From: Piper betle
Taxonomy: Eukaryota; Streptophyta; Magnoliopsida; Piperales; Piperaceae
NCBI GenBank assembly: GCA_033002965.1
Contig: JAURVB010012937.1
Coordinates: forward strand, 1-64,000
DNA length: 64,000 bases
Reading direction: 5' to 3'
Below, one piece after another: positions 22,945 through 35,469 of this stretch. The notes under the pieces were generated by a model. That model did no database searches. It worked only from the letters and a program-made list of their open reading frames with translations, and had not been told where the DNA came from. Both the position numbers and the translations under genes were made by a program. Position 1 is the stretch's first letter. Each line of letters starts with the position of its first letter.

Positions 22945-24268
22945 ATTCCAACATGTCCATTTATTAGCTGATGGTTCAGTCCACCATGTCCATTAGTTGG
23001 CTGATGGGTCAGTCCACCATGTCCATCTATTGGCTGATGGGTTCAGTCCAACCATGTCCATCTAGTTGGCTGATGAGTCAATCCACCATGTCCATCTATT
23101 GGCTGATGGGTCAGTCCATCATGTCCATTACCGGCTGGCGAGTCCAATCCGCCATGTCCGTTATCGGCTGGTGAGTCCAATCCACTATGTTCGTAATGCT
23201 AGCGAGTCCAATCCGCCATGTCCGTAATTGGCTCGCGAGTCCAATCCGTCATGTCCAATTTATTGGCTGATGGGTCAGTCCATCATGTCCATTACCGGCT
23301 AGCGAGTCCAATCCGCCATGTCCGTTATCGGCTGGTGAGTCCAATCCACCATGTCCGTAATTGGCTGGCAAGTCCAATCCGCCATGTCCAATTTATTGGC
23401 TGATGGGTCAGTCCATCATGTCCATTACCGGCTGGCGAGTCCAATCCGCCATGTCCGTTATCGGCTGGTGAGTCCAATCCACCATGTCCGTAATTGGCTG
23501 GCGAGTCCAATCCGCCATGTCCAATTTATTGTATTATGGGCTGTCAGGTCCTTTCTGACATGTCCATTATTGGATTATGAAGGGCGTAGCCCATGTCGGA
23601 CTGAGTCAATTCCTTGACCCCGGTTGCACTCGGTGCATGGTGGTCGAATCTGGGCTCAGGCTGACCAGGTTGTCCACAAGGGAAAATACAACATTTTAAA
23701 TAATTATACGGACCTGAAAATTTGGTGAAGAACCCGCAACTATAACAAATAATCCTAAAGTCTTCCCCTTTGTGTGTCAAATGTGCTCACAACCTATCCA
23801 GAGGATGTTTCATTTAACAACAAAACTTTCCTTTATATAGAAGAATATGTGTGGAATTCTAGAAGTCATTACATTAAATTTTATAAATATATGTGGAATT
23901 TAAGAAGTCACTATATTAAATTTTATAGAAAAGAACGTAATTACTCATAACTATATTTGTGTGATAACGAAAGGTCAAAAACTATGAATGAGTTATAATT
24001 GATAAAATATTGATTTCCAAGAATTAATTTAATTAAATAATTGATTCATTTTAAGATTTACAAAACCCTAAATAAAATAACCTAATTATTTTCAGGGTTT
24101 TACAATCTCCATCCAGCTTGGAAATTTTCATCCTCGAAAATATAATAGGGCATACGGAGAAAATTACTCATTCATTATCCTATCTTAGGCATGTCTTTCT
24201 TTATGAGTAAGTATAGCTCTATGGAAGTTAATTTAAATATCTTCACATTTTTTTCCACGGTTTTTACA
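22945..24268 (-). repeat. 3' LTR of the Tekay-type element (truncated)
   Basis: Matches 28550-29772 across a minisatellite and a unique part (GGTGCATGGTGGTCGAATCT; ATAATTATACGGACCT). Its inner edge is at GGTTTTTACA (24268), next to ATCTCCCCAACTTAG, the polypurine tract in reverse. The outer part, corresponding to 28100-28549, is absent. Confidence 0.75.
22948..23535. repeat. 33-bp minisatellite in the 3' LTR, with four-unit higher-order structure
   Basis: About 18 units of 33 bases, each built on CATGTCC(A/G)TT..GGCTG and GAGTCCAATCC. As 33 is a multiple of three, a frame stays open. From about 23225 the units repeat in groups of four (about 133 bases) in the order AATTTATTGG, ATTACCGG, GTTATCGG, GTAATTGG. 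The 5' LTR carries about 14 units (28553-29003) with fewer four-unit groups. Confidence 0.9.
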
Positions 24269-24378
24269 ATCTCCCCAACTTAGAAATATTTCGTCCCCGA
24301 AATATTATAACGGCCAACAGAAACTAAGAATTAATTATTTATTCGGTATCGGTGCATGCTACTACAATCATAAGAATC

Positions 24379-27190
24379 TTATGCCACAAATAGGCTTGGG
24401 TATTTCTTTGCCATCTCTTGCTCAGTCTCCCAGGTAGCTTCCTCTGATCCCTGATTTCTCCACAATACCTTTACCAAAGGGATTTCCTTGTTCCTGAGTG
24501 TCTTAATTTCTCTTGCCAAAATGCGAATCGGCTTTTCCTCGTATGTTAAATTTGGTTGTAATTCTAAGTCTTTAAAAGTTGTGATTATATGATCTTCGTC
24601 TCGTACATATTTCTTTAGCATTGACACATGGAAAACATTGTGTACTCCAGCTAGGCTTGGTGGTAATGCTAATCTATATGCACAATTTCTGACTCGATCC
24701 AGGATTGGGAACGGTCCTATGAATCTTGGTTTCAACTTCCCTGATGTTCTAAATCTGATCACCCCCTTCCTAGGAGATGTCTTTAGGTACACAAACTCCC
24801 CAACTTGGAACTCTAGGTCCTTCCTTCGAGTATCAGCATAACTCTTTTGTCGATCCTGCGCTGCCTTAAGCCTTTGCTGAATGAGTTTCACCTTTTCAGT
24901 TGCTTCCCTCACCATCTCTGGCCCGACTATAACCGCTTCGGTAGACTCCAACCAGCATGATGGTGATCGGCAGGGCCTACCGTATAAGGCTTCAAATGGT
25001 GCCATCCTTATACTGGCCTGGTAAGAGTTATTATAGGTGAATTCAGCCAAGGCTAAGTGTTTCTCCCAATCTCCTTCCCAGTCAAGAATGCAAGCTCTTA
25101 ACAAATCCTCCAAAGTTTGAATGGTCCTCTCACTCTGACCATCAGTTTGAGGATGATATGTTGTACTTAGCTTGATTTGGGTCCCCATAGCTTTTTGGAA
25201 AGCTTCCCAGAAATGTGAAGTGAATAGGGGATCTCTGTCAGAGACTATCTCTTTTGGAATCCCATGCAGCCTGACAATGTTATTGACATACAATTCTGCT
25301 AGGTATTCCGCCGTCCTTCTTGATTTTGTGGGGATGAAATGAGCTGCCTTGGTCAGACGGTCCACAACCACCCATATGGAGTCATGCTTCTTCTGAGTCC
25401 TTGGGAGCTTTGCAATAAAGTCGCATGTGACACACTCCCATTTCCAGGTTGGTATTTCTAAAGGTTGTAATAGTCCCCCAGGTAGTTGATGTTGGGCTTT
25501 GATCTGTTGGCAAGTCTGACACTTGGAGACAAAATCCACAACATCCCTCTTCATCCCAATCCACCAGTAGATTCGCTTTAAATCCTGATACATTTTAGTA
25601 ACTCCAGGGTGTATCGAGAACTTTGAGCGATGAGCCTCTTCCAAGATATTTCGCCTCAGTGCATCATCCTTGGGTACACACAACCTTCCTCTAAATCTGA
25701 TCACACTATTGGAATCAGCTACAATGTCAGGAGTCTTGTCCAACATTTCATTTAGCTCCTCATCACCCATTTGTGCTAGCTTAACCCGATCGACCAAATC
25801 ATTGGAAATAACCAGATTTGCCAGTAACCCTGTTAGTTGTTCCACAGGATTGATAGCCACCACTTCTGCTGACATGGCCCAAAGTCTAGCTAGCTGCTGA
25901 CCTTTGTCCACCTTGCCCTTCTGACTCAACGCGTCGGCTACCACATTCGCTTTCCCTGGCTGATATAAGATTTGGAAGTCGTAGTCCTTCAAATATTCTA
26001 TCCACCGCCTCTGTCGAAGGTTAAGGTCCTTTTGGGTGAAGATATACTTCAAACTCTGATGGTCAGTGAAGACTTCGAACTGGGCTCCATACAAGTAGTG
26101 TCTCCAAATCTTCAGTGCAAAAACTACTGCTGCAAGTTCCAAGTCATGGGTTGCATAATTTTGCTCATGAATTTTCAATTGACGAGAGGCATAGGCCACC
26201 ACTTTACCTCCCTGCATAAGGACACATCCTAAACCCAACAGGGATGCATCACTGAAGACTACGAATCCTTTATTACCATTTGGCAGTGCCAAGACTGGTG
26301 CAGTTGTTAGACTCTTCTTTAGAGACCGGAAACTTTCCTCACACTTACTACTCCATTCGAACTTGACCCCCTTCCTTGTGAGTTTGGTCATTGGCGATGC
26401 TACTAAGGAGAAGTCTTTAATGAATTTCCTATAGTAACCCGCTAAACCAAGGAAGCTTTTGATATCAGTGACTGACTTAGGTTGTGGCCAATCAGTGACT
26501 ACTTTCACTTTTGATGGATCCACTGCAATTCCGGCCTTTGAGACAATATGACCAAGGAAATTTACCTCCCTCATCCAGAAGTCACACTTTGAGAGCTTGG
26601 CGAACAGTTGATGTTCTCTCAGAACTTGAAGAGTAATAGACAGGTGCTTCACATGCTCTTCTTCATTATTTGAATAGACCAGAATGTCGTCCACAAATAC
26701 GATAATAAACTTGTCCAGGTATGCGTGGAATACTGTGTTCATGAGTGACATAAAGGCCGCTGGTGCATTTGTTAGACCAAAAGGCATAACCAGAAACTCA
26801 TAATGTCCATACCGAGTTTGGAAAGCCGTTTTCTGTATGTCTGACTCCTTTACTCGCAACTGGTGATAACCAGACCGCAAGTCTATCTTAGAAAATATTT
26901 CGGCTATTTTTAGCTGATCAAACAAGTCATCAATCCTCGGTAAGGGGTACCGATTCTTGACTGTCACTTGATTGATTTTTTGATAGTCAATACACAGCCG
27001 AAGTGATCCATCTTTCTTCTTCACAAAAAGAATAGGGGCTCCCCAGGGTGAAGTACTTGGTCTGGATGAAGCCTACCTGCAACAACTCTTCTAGTTGACT
27101 CTTTAACTCCTTGAGTTCTGCTGGAGCCATGCGGTATGGTGCTTTAGAAATTGGTGTTGTTCCAGGTGCTAGGTCAATGGCAAACTCCAC
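24379..27190 (-). pseudogene. Tekay-type pol: reverse transcriptase, RNase H, integrase, chromodomain
   Basis: The 881-residue frame from 27024 is intact: reverse transcriptase (FVDDILVYS catalytic box; [11 protein letters not shown]), RNase H ([23 protein letters not shown]), integrase zinc finger ([16 protein letters not shown]) and core ([27 protein letters not shown]), then a C-terminal chromodomain ([11 protein letters not shown]). The upstream part (27190-27030, [20 protein letters not shown]) is one frame off. Chromodomain-bearing integrases are thought to direct insertion into heterochromatin. The missing protease and the frameshift make it non-autonomous, although most enzyme domains are undamaged. 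Confidence 0.85.
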
Positions 27191-27909
27191 TGCCCGCTTA
27201 GGAGGTTACCCTGGAAGTTTGTCTGGGAATACACATATTCTCGGACCGAATCGTTCACTTGAACAAAATTAGTGAATGCCAGTCTTCTTCGGACAACGGG
27301 CTGGAAACATTGTCCATTGAAAGCTACCACAATTCGCCCACTGATGGAAGAAATCTCACGTCGATGGAATGTGGTTTTCTCCATGGATTTCCACCAGTAA
27401 GATGCTTCCTCTTGAAGCATGCATGTTGCCAGTCTCAACTTGATGGTAGTGGGGCACAGACAGAGCTCTAAATGCTTTTTCGGTAATGTCTATCCAGCTC
27501 TCCGCCTTCATTGGATCGATCCCTCCAATAAATACCTCAGCTCCATTCTTCCTAAACTTTTCCACAGTGTAGCGGTCACTATCATCAACAGCTAGCAGCA
27601 CCACTTGTCGGACTACCGGTGGCACTGGGTTTGGATGCTCCCCTCGCTCGCCCGGGTCTGCTAACCCTGCCCGCCCTTGGGCACTCCCTGACCACCATCT
27701 GGGGTGATTCTGGGACTCGTTGCCGAGTTTGAGGCTCCATGCCCTGCTACCACTCCCAGTAACCGCTGAACAATATTCTGAACCACAGAATTTGTATTTT
27801 CTAAAGCCTGTGCCAGTCCCTGTATGGCCGTCAGGATCTGGGCCAATACATTCTCAGTGTTCGAAGTTGACCGAGTAGATCGGTTTGACTGTCTACGAGT
27901 GCCTGCCAT
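27191..27909 (-). pseudogene. Tekay-type gag (frame-broken, C-terminal part deleted)
   Basis: A frame from 27909 begins MAGTRRQSNRSTRS with a helical stretch, and stops near 27661. From 27625 a second frame carries the capsid (EKFRKNGAEVFIGG; DPMKAESWIDITEKAFRAL), and a third continues (RLATCMLQEEASYWWKSM). The sequence then passes straight into the reverse-transcriptase leader near 27200 with no zinc knuckle or protease. Confidence 0.7.
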
Positions 27910-28084
27910 CTAGAAACGTCGAACCATCATGGTTCATTAGTATATTTATTTTTGTTCCAGTTATGACTTAGGTTTATTAGCGAATGAATTTGTCAATTAA
28001 TAACACAACACAGTGGGAAAAGATAATTATTGGACTTTTCAACAAGGTACTTGAGTCATAAAATGTGAGCTAGTGGGAAACCAG

Positions 28085-28096
28085 TGCTCTGATACC
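28085..28096 (-). other. Primer-binding site of the Tekay-type element
   Basis: gctctgatacca is the reverse complement of tggtatcagagc, the tRNA-Met 3'-end complement used for minus-strand priming. It sits four bases from the TGTAACGACC end of the 5' LTR. Confidence 0.8.
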
Positions 28097-28099
28097 ACC

Positions 28100-29772
28100 T
28101 GTAACGACCCGCCATGTTTCACGATATTGTGGGCCTTGCTGGCCAGGTGTTACTCAAAATTTAACAAAACCAACCCTATAACGACCAGTCCTAACCAGAC
28201 CGAGTGTTACTTAAAAGGTTACATGAATAATATGAAAGCAAATAAGTCTAGCATTTCTAACTCAAAAGAACTTATGTTTCAAATGACAATGTATGAAATA
28301 ATTATCCCACAGTCTTGGACCATTTCCCATAGCCACATTTATAACACAAGAAAAGTAAAATGAGAAGTCCGCTTATGATCTGCTCACCACCTGAGTTGGT
28401 AGAAGAACCACCATGTCGTCTCTTAGTCTTTAGTTCCAGCTGCTAACCTGCGGAGGCAATTCCGCGTTAGTGATTAAACACTAAGCCATATAATTAAATA
28501 AAACAAGTCCATGAACTCCCTATCATTATCTATAATATTGGCTGGTGTGACCATTCCAACATGTCCATTTATTAGCTGATGGTTCAGTCCACCATGTCCA
28601 TTAGTTGGCTGATGGGTCAGTCCACCATGTCCATCTATTGATTGATGGGTCAGTCCATCCATGTCTATCTATTGGTTGATGGGTCAGCCCACCATGTCTA
28701 TTACTGGCAGGCGAGTCCAATCCGCCATGTCCGTAATTGGCTGGCGAGTCCAATCTGCTATGTCCAATTTATTGGCTGATGGGTCAATCCATCATGTCCA
28801 TTACCGGCTAGCGAGTCCAATCCTCCATGTCCGTTATCGGCTAGGTGAGTCCAATCCACCATGTCCGTAATTGGCTGGTGAGTCCAATCTGCCAAGTCCA
28901 ATTTATTAGCTGATGGGTCAGTCCATCATGTCCATTACCGGCTGGCGAGTCCAATCTGTCATGTCCGTTATCGGCTAATGAGTCCAATCCACCATGTCCG
29001 AAATTTATTGTAGGGCTGTCAGGTCCATTCTGACATGTCCATTATTGGATTATGAAGGGCGTAACCCGTGTCGGACTAAATCAATTCCTTGACCCTGGTT
29101 GCACTTGGTGCATGGTGGTCGAATCTGGGCTCAGGCTGACCAGGTTGTCCACAAGGGAAAATACAATATTTTAAATAATTATACGGACCTAAAAATTTGG
29201 TGAAGACCCCGCAACTATAACAAATAATCCTATAGTTTTTCCCTTTGTGAGTCAAATGTGCTCACAAACTATCTAGAGGATGTTTCATTTAACAACAGAA
29301 CTTTCCTTTATATAGACGAATATGTGTGGAAGTCTATAAGTCATTACATTAAATTTTATAAATATATGTGGAATTTAAGAAGTCACTATATTAAATTTTA
29401 TAGAAAAGAACGTAATTACTCATAACTATATTTGTGTGATAACGAAAGGTCAAAAACTATGAATGAGTTATAATTGATAAAATATTGATTTTCAAGAATT
29501 AATTTAATTAAATAATTGATTCATTTTAAGATTTACGAAAACCCTAAATAAAATAACCTAATTATTTTCAGGGTTTTACAATCTCGGAAATTTTCGTCCT
29601 CGAAAATATAATAAGGAGAAAATCGAGGTTTTACAATATCCTCAACTTGAGAATTTTCATCCTCGAAAATATAATAGGGTATAAGGAGAAATTACTCATT
29701 TATTATCCTATCTTAGGCATGTCTTTCTTTATGAGTAAGTATAGCTCTATGGAAGTTAATTTAAATATCTTC
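28100..29772 (-). repeat. 5' LTR of the Tekay-type element
   Basis: On the plus strand it begins TGTAACGACCCGCCATG beside the primer-binding site, carries about 14 minisatellite units (28553-29003) and ends near AATATCTTC, where it loses similarity to the 3' LTR about 27 bases short of the other's inner edge. The stretch with GGTTTTACAAT and TTTTC(A/G)TCCTCGAAAATAT is duplicated inside it (29572-29680). Confidence 0.7.
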
Positions 29773-32134
29773 GGCATGTATGAGAGGAGAAATACAAATA
29801 CAGGACTAAGTCACATACAAATACCGAGCTGGAAAAATCCGGCAGTGGAGTGGCCATTGTAATTATATAAGATAAGATGTGTACCTTATATATTGATCTG
29901 TCCACTGACTAAATATCTAATTCATCTTCCTTCTTCTCTCTTGTGTAAGGCTATATATCTAATTCAATGAAGATGATGAATTGCAAATGAGGGAAGGGAG
30001 GTGCTAAGGGGAGGGGTCAGGTTGGGTGGGAGATATTAAAGGAGGAAGAAGAGGTGGTGCAACGTGAGGAATTAATGGGGGGAGATGGAAGGGATTAAAG
30101 AAGCTTTCACGTCAACCAACGACTCCTTAGCTGTATCTTTGCCCCTTCAATCTTCTTCTTTTCTATGACTAATTCCCCCCACCAACTTAAAACTTTGCTT
30201 ACTTTACTGGTTCAATAATAACATGCGTATACATGAGCAATATATGTCCAGTGAAGGCAGATGTATAAATATAATCCCACGGCGTAATAATTAAGCTTAG
30301 TTGATTGTTGATGATATAAAATGTTATATCAATATGCATACATATAAATAATTTTAGATTGACTGCTTGTTTCTGGGGCGAATTTGGTGCGTACGTGCGT
30401 CTTTAAATGTGAACGACCACGCCAGATGTCCCAACCAGACCAGACTCTTTGGGATAGCAAGTAATGTAAACCGAGTTACAATCTTGGATCAGTTCTCCAA
30501 CTGTTCTCCTTACGTATGAACATGTAAATATGAATGTTTTCTTTCGTATACAATAAGTTCCATATTGCTGATAAATTAAGTTGTACGACGACTTGGCAAC
30601 AAGCTGATCAATCTCTGTACGTCGACGTGAGTGATGAAACCCATTTATCCCACACCATGTGAATCATATTAAATAAGGTAATGAAACAATATTAGCAGCT
30701 CCATCATAAACATATAATCGTTCATACGTGCAATAATTCAAGCCATCCAGACAAGAGGCGTGGCTAATAAACCACGACAAACAGTAGCTGTTGCGTTGAA
30801 CGTCGACGTCGTGCAATCCTCCCAACTAAAACTCTTCACTATATTCACGGACATCTTAAAATTCTTCGGTCTTTTGCAGATCTAACTAAAGCAATCAATG
30901 TCAAAGGAAAAGGGCCCATTTTCGCGTTGGAAATCTAGTTGGGTGTAATGAACGCTAACCTTAATTTGGAGATAGGGTGCTAAGATTTGGGTTCCATCAG
31001 CATTGGCTTGCTTTCCTGAGGTAAGGGGCTCAACCACATGACCTTGACGCACCATAGAAGGGCTTGAACTAGGCTGAGAGGCGTGGAGATGAGGACAAGT
31101 CGATCTGTCTTGCTTCTCATTGGCCAGCTTGAAGTGGACTGCAACAAACATTGAATTTACTATCTTTCGGAGGACTAATCCGACTTAGGGGGCACGTGAC
31201 GCTTTGGGAGAGGCTTTTTCGGAGAGCAGAATAAGGAGGAAAATGACGTTGAGCAAGGAGGAAGAAGATCTGGTGTTGCCATGGCCGATTTCCGTTGAAG
31301 TGGAAATCCGGATTCGAGGTACTCTTTGTTTGCACAATCTATTTGTCATTCTTATTGCATGTTTGATGATTGAATTGTATGTAAACAAGTTGATCTTACG
31401 GAGGACAACTTGGGTTTGTGATTGTGTGGATATTGTGAGTGGAGATTGCTCATTCTTTTCGTGCTTTTCTTGTACAGAGGAGAGGCTCGATCATAGGGAT
31501 TGCATATCCACGACCAGCAAATATTCAAGGGAGTTGAATGTTTGTAATTTCTTGTTTTGTTGAGTGAAATTAAGGTTGGGGGAAACCCCATAAACTCTGG
31601 TATTGTTGCGTTCTTGTTTAGTTGGCTCTAAAGTACAAAACCCTAGTCGGATTCAGGGGTTTTGCTAGCCAAGTTGGGGGACTTGGTGTGGATGTGGTGT
31701 TAGAGTTTATTGGTTGATTTATGTTGCTGATTGTGACTGATTAGTGTGGTGAAGAGTTCAGATTTGTCAAGGTTTGAATCAGAGGCTGAAAGCCTTGTTT
31801 GGCACCTATTCTCAATCGGGTGCAAACTAGGGTTTCAGGTAATCGGATTGTTGTCGGGTACTTTCATGTTTATTTTATTTGTTGTGTTACTTGTAGAAGA
31901 CTGAGTGTTTCTAAAATGAAGTATGTCACATAGGTGCTGATTTAAGGTGAAAAATTTAATCATAGAATCGACCCTGTGAGAAATGTCGTCTTCACCATTC
32001 CTTCCTTTTTCGTCTCTACTTTTGATTTCTGTGAGGATTTGCAATTGTTGTGGGAAACTTGTTACAAGAACACTTAGGAATATATAAAGCTTATCATCTT
32101 GATCAAATATTTGACCAGAAGTTGGGATGGCTAA
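29773..32134. other. No recognised gene
   Basis: Near 29790 GAGGAGAAATACAAATACAG resembles the edge of the kinase upstream module. A plus-strand frame around 31204-31320 (MTLSKEEEDLVLPW...) ends at a possible donor, CGAGGTACTC, and could be a first exon; I do not recognise it. A minus-strand frame at 30882-31151 is also unrecognised. The rest is AT-rich with no convincing coding pattern. GAACACTTAGGAATATATAA at 32068 begins a 31-base sequence repeated at 35250. Confidence 0.5.
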
Positions 32135-35100
32135 TGCAACACCCCAATCCGCTTTACTCTCAACCCGGACAAGAACTGTTACAAATGATCGAACTACTTG
32201 TAAACTGATTAAGTTGGCTGACCCAAAACCTAAACGGCTACGACATAACCCTCTCGACGTCTCAAGATGGAGCATGCTGCTAATGCGTAAATAATATATG
32301 AATGAGATGCAAAACCCTAATAGGATATTACGTGAATGTCATGATAATAACCACACACCAAAATAATTAAAATAGCAACAAAATTCATAAAAATCCTGGA
32401 ATAAAATGGACAGAACCTCCCTTAAAAGTGCAATAAGGGGACGACCTGTTAAAAACACGGCACATTATAGGGTATATATATAAAACCATAATGCACACCA
32501 CAATAGGATTTAAGCAACAACACATCTTATAATTGGGTCTAGCCCACCTGCAATTTCATACTCAGTTCATTTGGTTCCTTTTTATTTCAGCATAGTACAT
32601 CATTAGAGCTTTTCTCAAAACATTTCCAAGCATTTCTAAAACAAGGCATACAAGCCTCACAAACATATGCATATATACACCAATATGTAAATCTACTACA
32701 ACAGCCAATCACATCACATCTTACACAAAAGTCAGCGCAGCGCCAAGTATGTGTGTGCAATACAAACGCTAGTCCTTCTTCAAGGCCGACATACACCATT
32801 CATCATCCTCACCTACATATAATAGAAAAATGTCAGCAATGTGTGTCACTGGTCTGGAAATAACTAATATCAAACTGGAACATGAGAGTAAACTCTCATG
32901 GAAAACAAACAATTATATATCTTCCTCAAGAACTCTCATAGGGCTACTGAAGAGGAGCCATTGAGCAGCTGACTCAACAGCATCCTGATCTATCTGGTAC
33001 TGTGCCGCTCTTAGCACTTCCTTTTCAGTACTTCGCGTAAAAATTTTATCCTAAACCCTCTCCGAACCTCCATATTACTCCTGGCCTTGAGCACGTAGGC
33101 CGAGTACTCTCAGGCATGCGCTTTTAGTACCCTTTGAACCACAAGTCCAGATATGCGCTGTACTAAACAGTACCTTTAAACCTCCACGTTCTCCAGGTGT
33201 GAGGAACTCAAACGCGGAGTTGTCAGGATCCCTCGGGAATGGAACAATCCGCTGGCACTAATCCAGAGCCCGCTTTGACTGTCACAACATCCGCTCATGG
33301 TACGTGCAGTCGGTTTCTCCATCTCTCGTCTCACTGAAAACTCGATAAAAATATTTATAGGGCTGGGTCGGGATTTATTATAATAGGCCTGAAGGCAACT
33401 TGAGGTAGATCTTATTTTTGAAAACAAACTCGAGGGATCTTATCCTCGAGGGCTATTAATTTCGAAAACAATCGACCAGGTGACCTGTGTTAGGTGGGGT
33501 CCAATAAATCATCCACCTGACACGTCCTACGATTAATAAATTAAATCACCGATAGAGTAGAGCGATAAAACGTGAGAAGCATGTCCTAACGGACCTGTCA
33601 GAAGCTCCAAGCGCAGTCTTGTGCCTAGACGGTGAGCTCATGCAACGAACCTACATGAACATAACTGTTTATTAATGCCCATACATATATGATGCACGCC
33701 TATATAACTAATATATCCACGTTCATACATGAATCTAATCAAACATGACAATTATCTCAACAATCACACTAAATCTCTAATTGTCAAGCAAGTTAATAAT
33801 TTTACGATTTCATACGTTACTTATTACCTAGCACTTTTAATTCTAATTTCAAAACATACCTATTCTAATTAGGTGATAATGTCTTAATCAATTTAATCTG
33901 TTTAACTTAATACTAGCATGCAAAACCTAATTCATACAAATTCATAAATTAACTAGTTAACAAGCATTTAATTAACTATTTAATGGTTTACTAACAATTT
34001 CATTAGTGTGCATTTACATCACACAACACAATCTATACTAATCATAACATGTTTATCATAATTCACGATTAATTAAACTAAAATCATGAAGTAAATAAAA
34101 TTAATTCCAATATGCTACCATGACCACCACATGTATGTAATAATTCTAAAAAAAGAAGGAAGAACCACCTCGCGATTGGCACTTAAATCGGTGCCGACGG
34201 ACAATGGAGGTGAAGGTGAGCCGGCGATTTTCCGGCGATTGTGCTGGCGATTTTTTGGCAATTCCGGTGGTTTTCTTGCAACTTCTCCGGTAGGGCAATC
34301 GGAGGTAGGGGTTAGCACCGTCTCGGCAAGCTTGACCCAATGGTGGTGACGACAAGGGCAGCTGCGGCGGCAATGGCCACCGATGGCGGTGTCGAGTTCG
34401 GTCAGGGCGGTCGGTCGCTCTGATAGAACCCACAGCCGGCCTCGACGGTGGCGCTGGATAGGGGGAGTTGTAAGGAAGGTCGAGGGAAGGGCTTCGACAT
34501 CACGGCGGCGGCTGTCGGGCGCAGATGGCGACGGAATTGCGTCGGGAGCTGCCGTGAAATCATGGCGATTTCTGGTGTCACAACGGTCGGATGGTGGCCG
34601 AGCATGGTCGAGGCGGCAAGGCGACGGCACGGCCGGGCTGGGCAGCGAGGTGGCGTCAGCAGCGGTGGCAAAAATCTCAAGGGCGGTGGCTAGGGTTTGG
34701 GATGGTGAAGGGGAAGTGTCGGGGAAGAAGATGAGAAGTATAGGGCGGTGGCAAACTTGTAGATAAGACTTGACTCGACACCGGCTCGAGTTAAGAATGA
34801 TAACTAACTCGGAATAAATCCTAAAAAATCCAAAAAAATTGGGAAAAATCCCATAAAATCAAACAAAACAACACAACATCCAAATGACATGCTGTATAAC
34901 TAATAACCCACCCGAATACCATCTAACGTGTCCTAATGCATTATTCGGCCTAAACTATTTCTAAGGTCACAACATAAAAAAAATAAAATCATCAATTGTA
35001 TACTCTCATATTTACTGATAACTCAGTCTGCTGATGCGTATCTGACGCTATCATCGATACTTGGGCATACATGAACCCTCATAGCACGTGCACACAGTCG

Positions 35101-35204
35101 GCCTCAGCCCCGCACACGTGTTCTGAAAGCTGAACCGACTCGAACCACGGTCAAACCGACCAGCTAACGACTATAAAACCCTGACTCGAGTTGCTAGTTT
35201 TACA
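32135..35204 (-). mobile_element. Probable large solo LTR (~3.07 kb) of a gypsy-type element
   Basis: The stretch begins TGCAACACCCCAATCCGC and ends CTAGTTTTACA. Read on the minus strand these are TGTAAAACTAG...GGGTGTTGCA, the same kind of ends as the Tekay LTR (TGTAAAA...GTTACA). Its first part resembles the LTR-like fragment at 2514 (GTCTCAAGATGGAGCATGC against GTCTTAAGATGAAGATACGG). No internal coding region is present. A GC-rich zone (34.15-34.76 kb, many CGGCG and TCGGTG motifs) gives long frames on both strands that match nothing. The flanking five-base sequences are not identical (GCTAA and AGTAA), so the ends are provisional. Confidence 0.4.
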
Positions 35205-35469
35205 AGTAATATGGAAAATTTTCACAAATTTTACACTTCTAATCTCCGAGAACACTTAGGAATATATAAAGTTTATCATCCCAAATTCTTTTATTTTTCA
35301 CAAGGAAATTTTTGATCTCCAAATTTTACACTTCTGATTTCCAAATTTCAAAACAACCAAATAGACCCTAACTTTGATTAACTTGGAAGGATATGCTCTG
35401 TTTTTTCTGAGATAGAGACACATTTTTCTTGATACTTAACTATAATCTCCTATTTGGAAAATTGAACAG

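Larger units (their letters stand above)
22945..29772 (-). mobile_element. Tekay/Del-type chromovirus retrotransposon (internally deleted)
   Basis: Minus-strand element with 5' LTR at 28100-29772, primer-binding site at 28085-28096, gag (27909-27200), reverse transcriptase, RNase H, integrase and chromodomain (27190-24379), polypurine tract (about 24271-24283) and 3' LTR (24268-22945). Gag joins the reverse transcriptase directly near 27190-27230, so the gag zinc knuckle and protease are missing. The 3' LTR lacks the last 445 or so bases present in the 5' LTR. It lies between the two halves of the ARF-GAP pseudogene. Confidence 0.85.

Noticed and set aside
22948..23535. CRISPR-like spaced repeats
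   Set aside because: The units are contiguous 33-bp tandem repeats with graded variation and no unique spacers, in a plant retrotransposon LTR.
23218..23617. Open frames through the minisatellite (for example 23351-23617)
   Set aside because: A repeat length divisible by three keeps a frame open by arithmetic; the start and end lie in LTR sequence.
34115..34766. Several long frames on both strands in a GC-rich zone
   Set aside because: GC-rich DNA has few stops. Frames are open on both strands at once, with Arg/Pro-rich content and no motif, and the zone lies inside a probable LTR.
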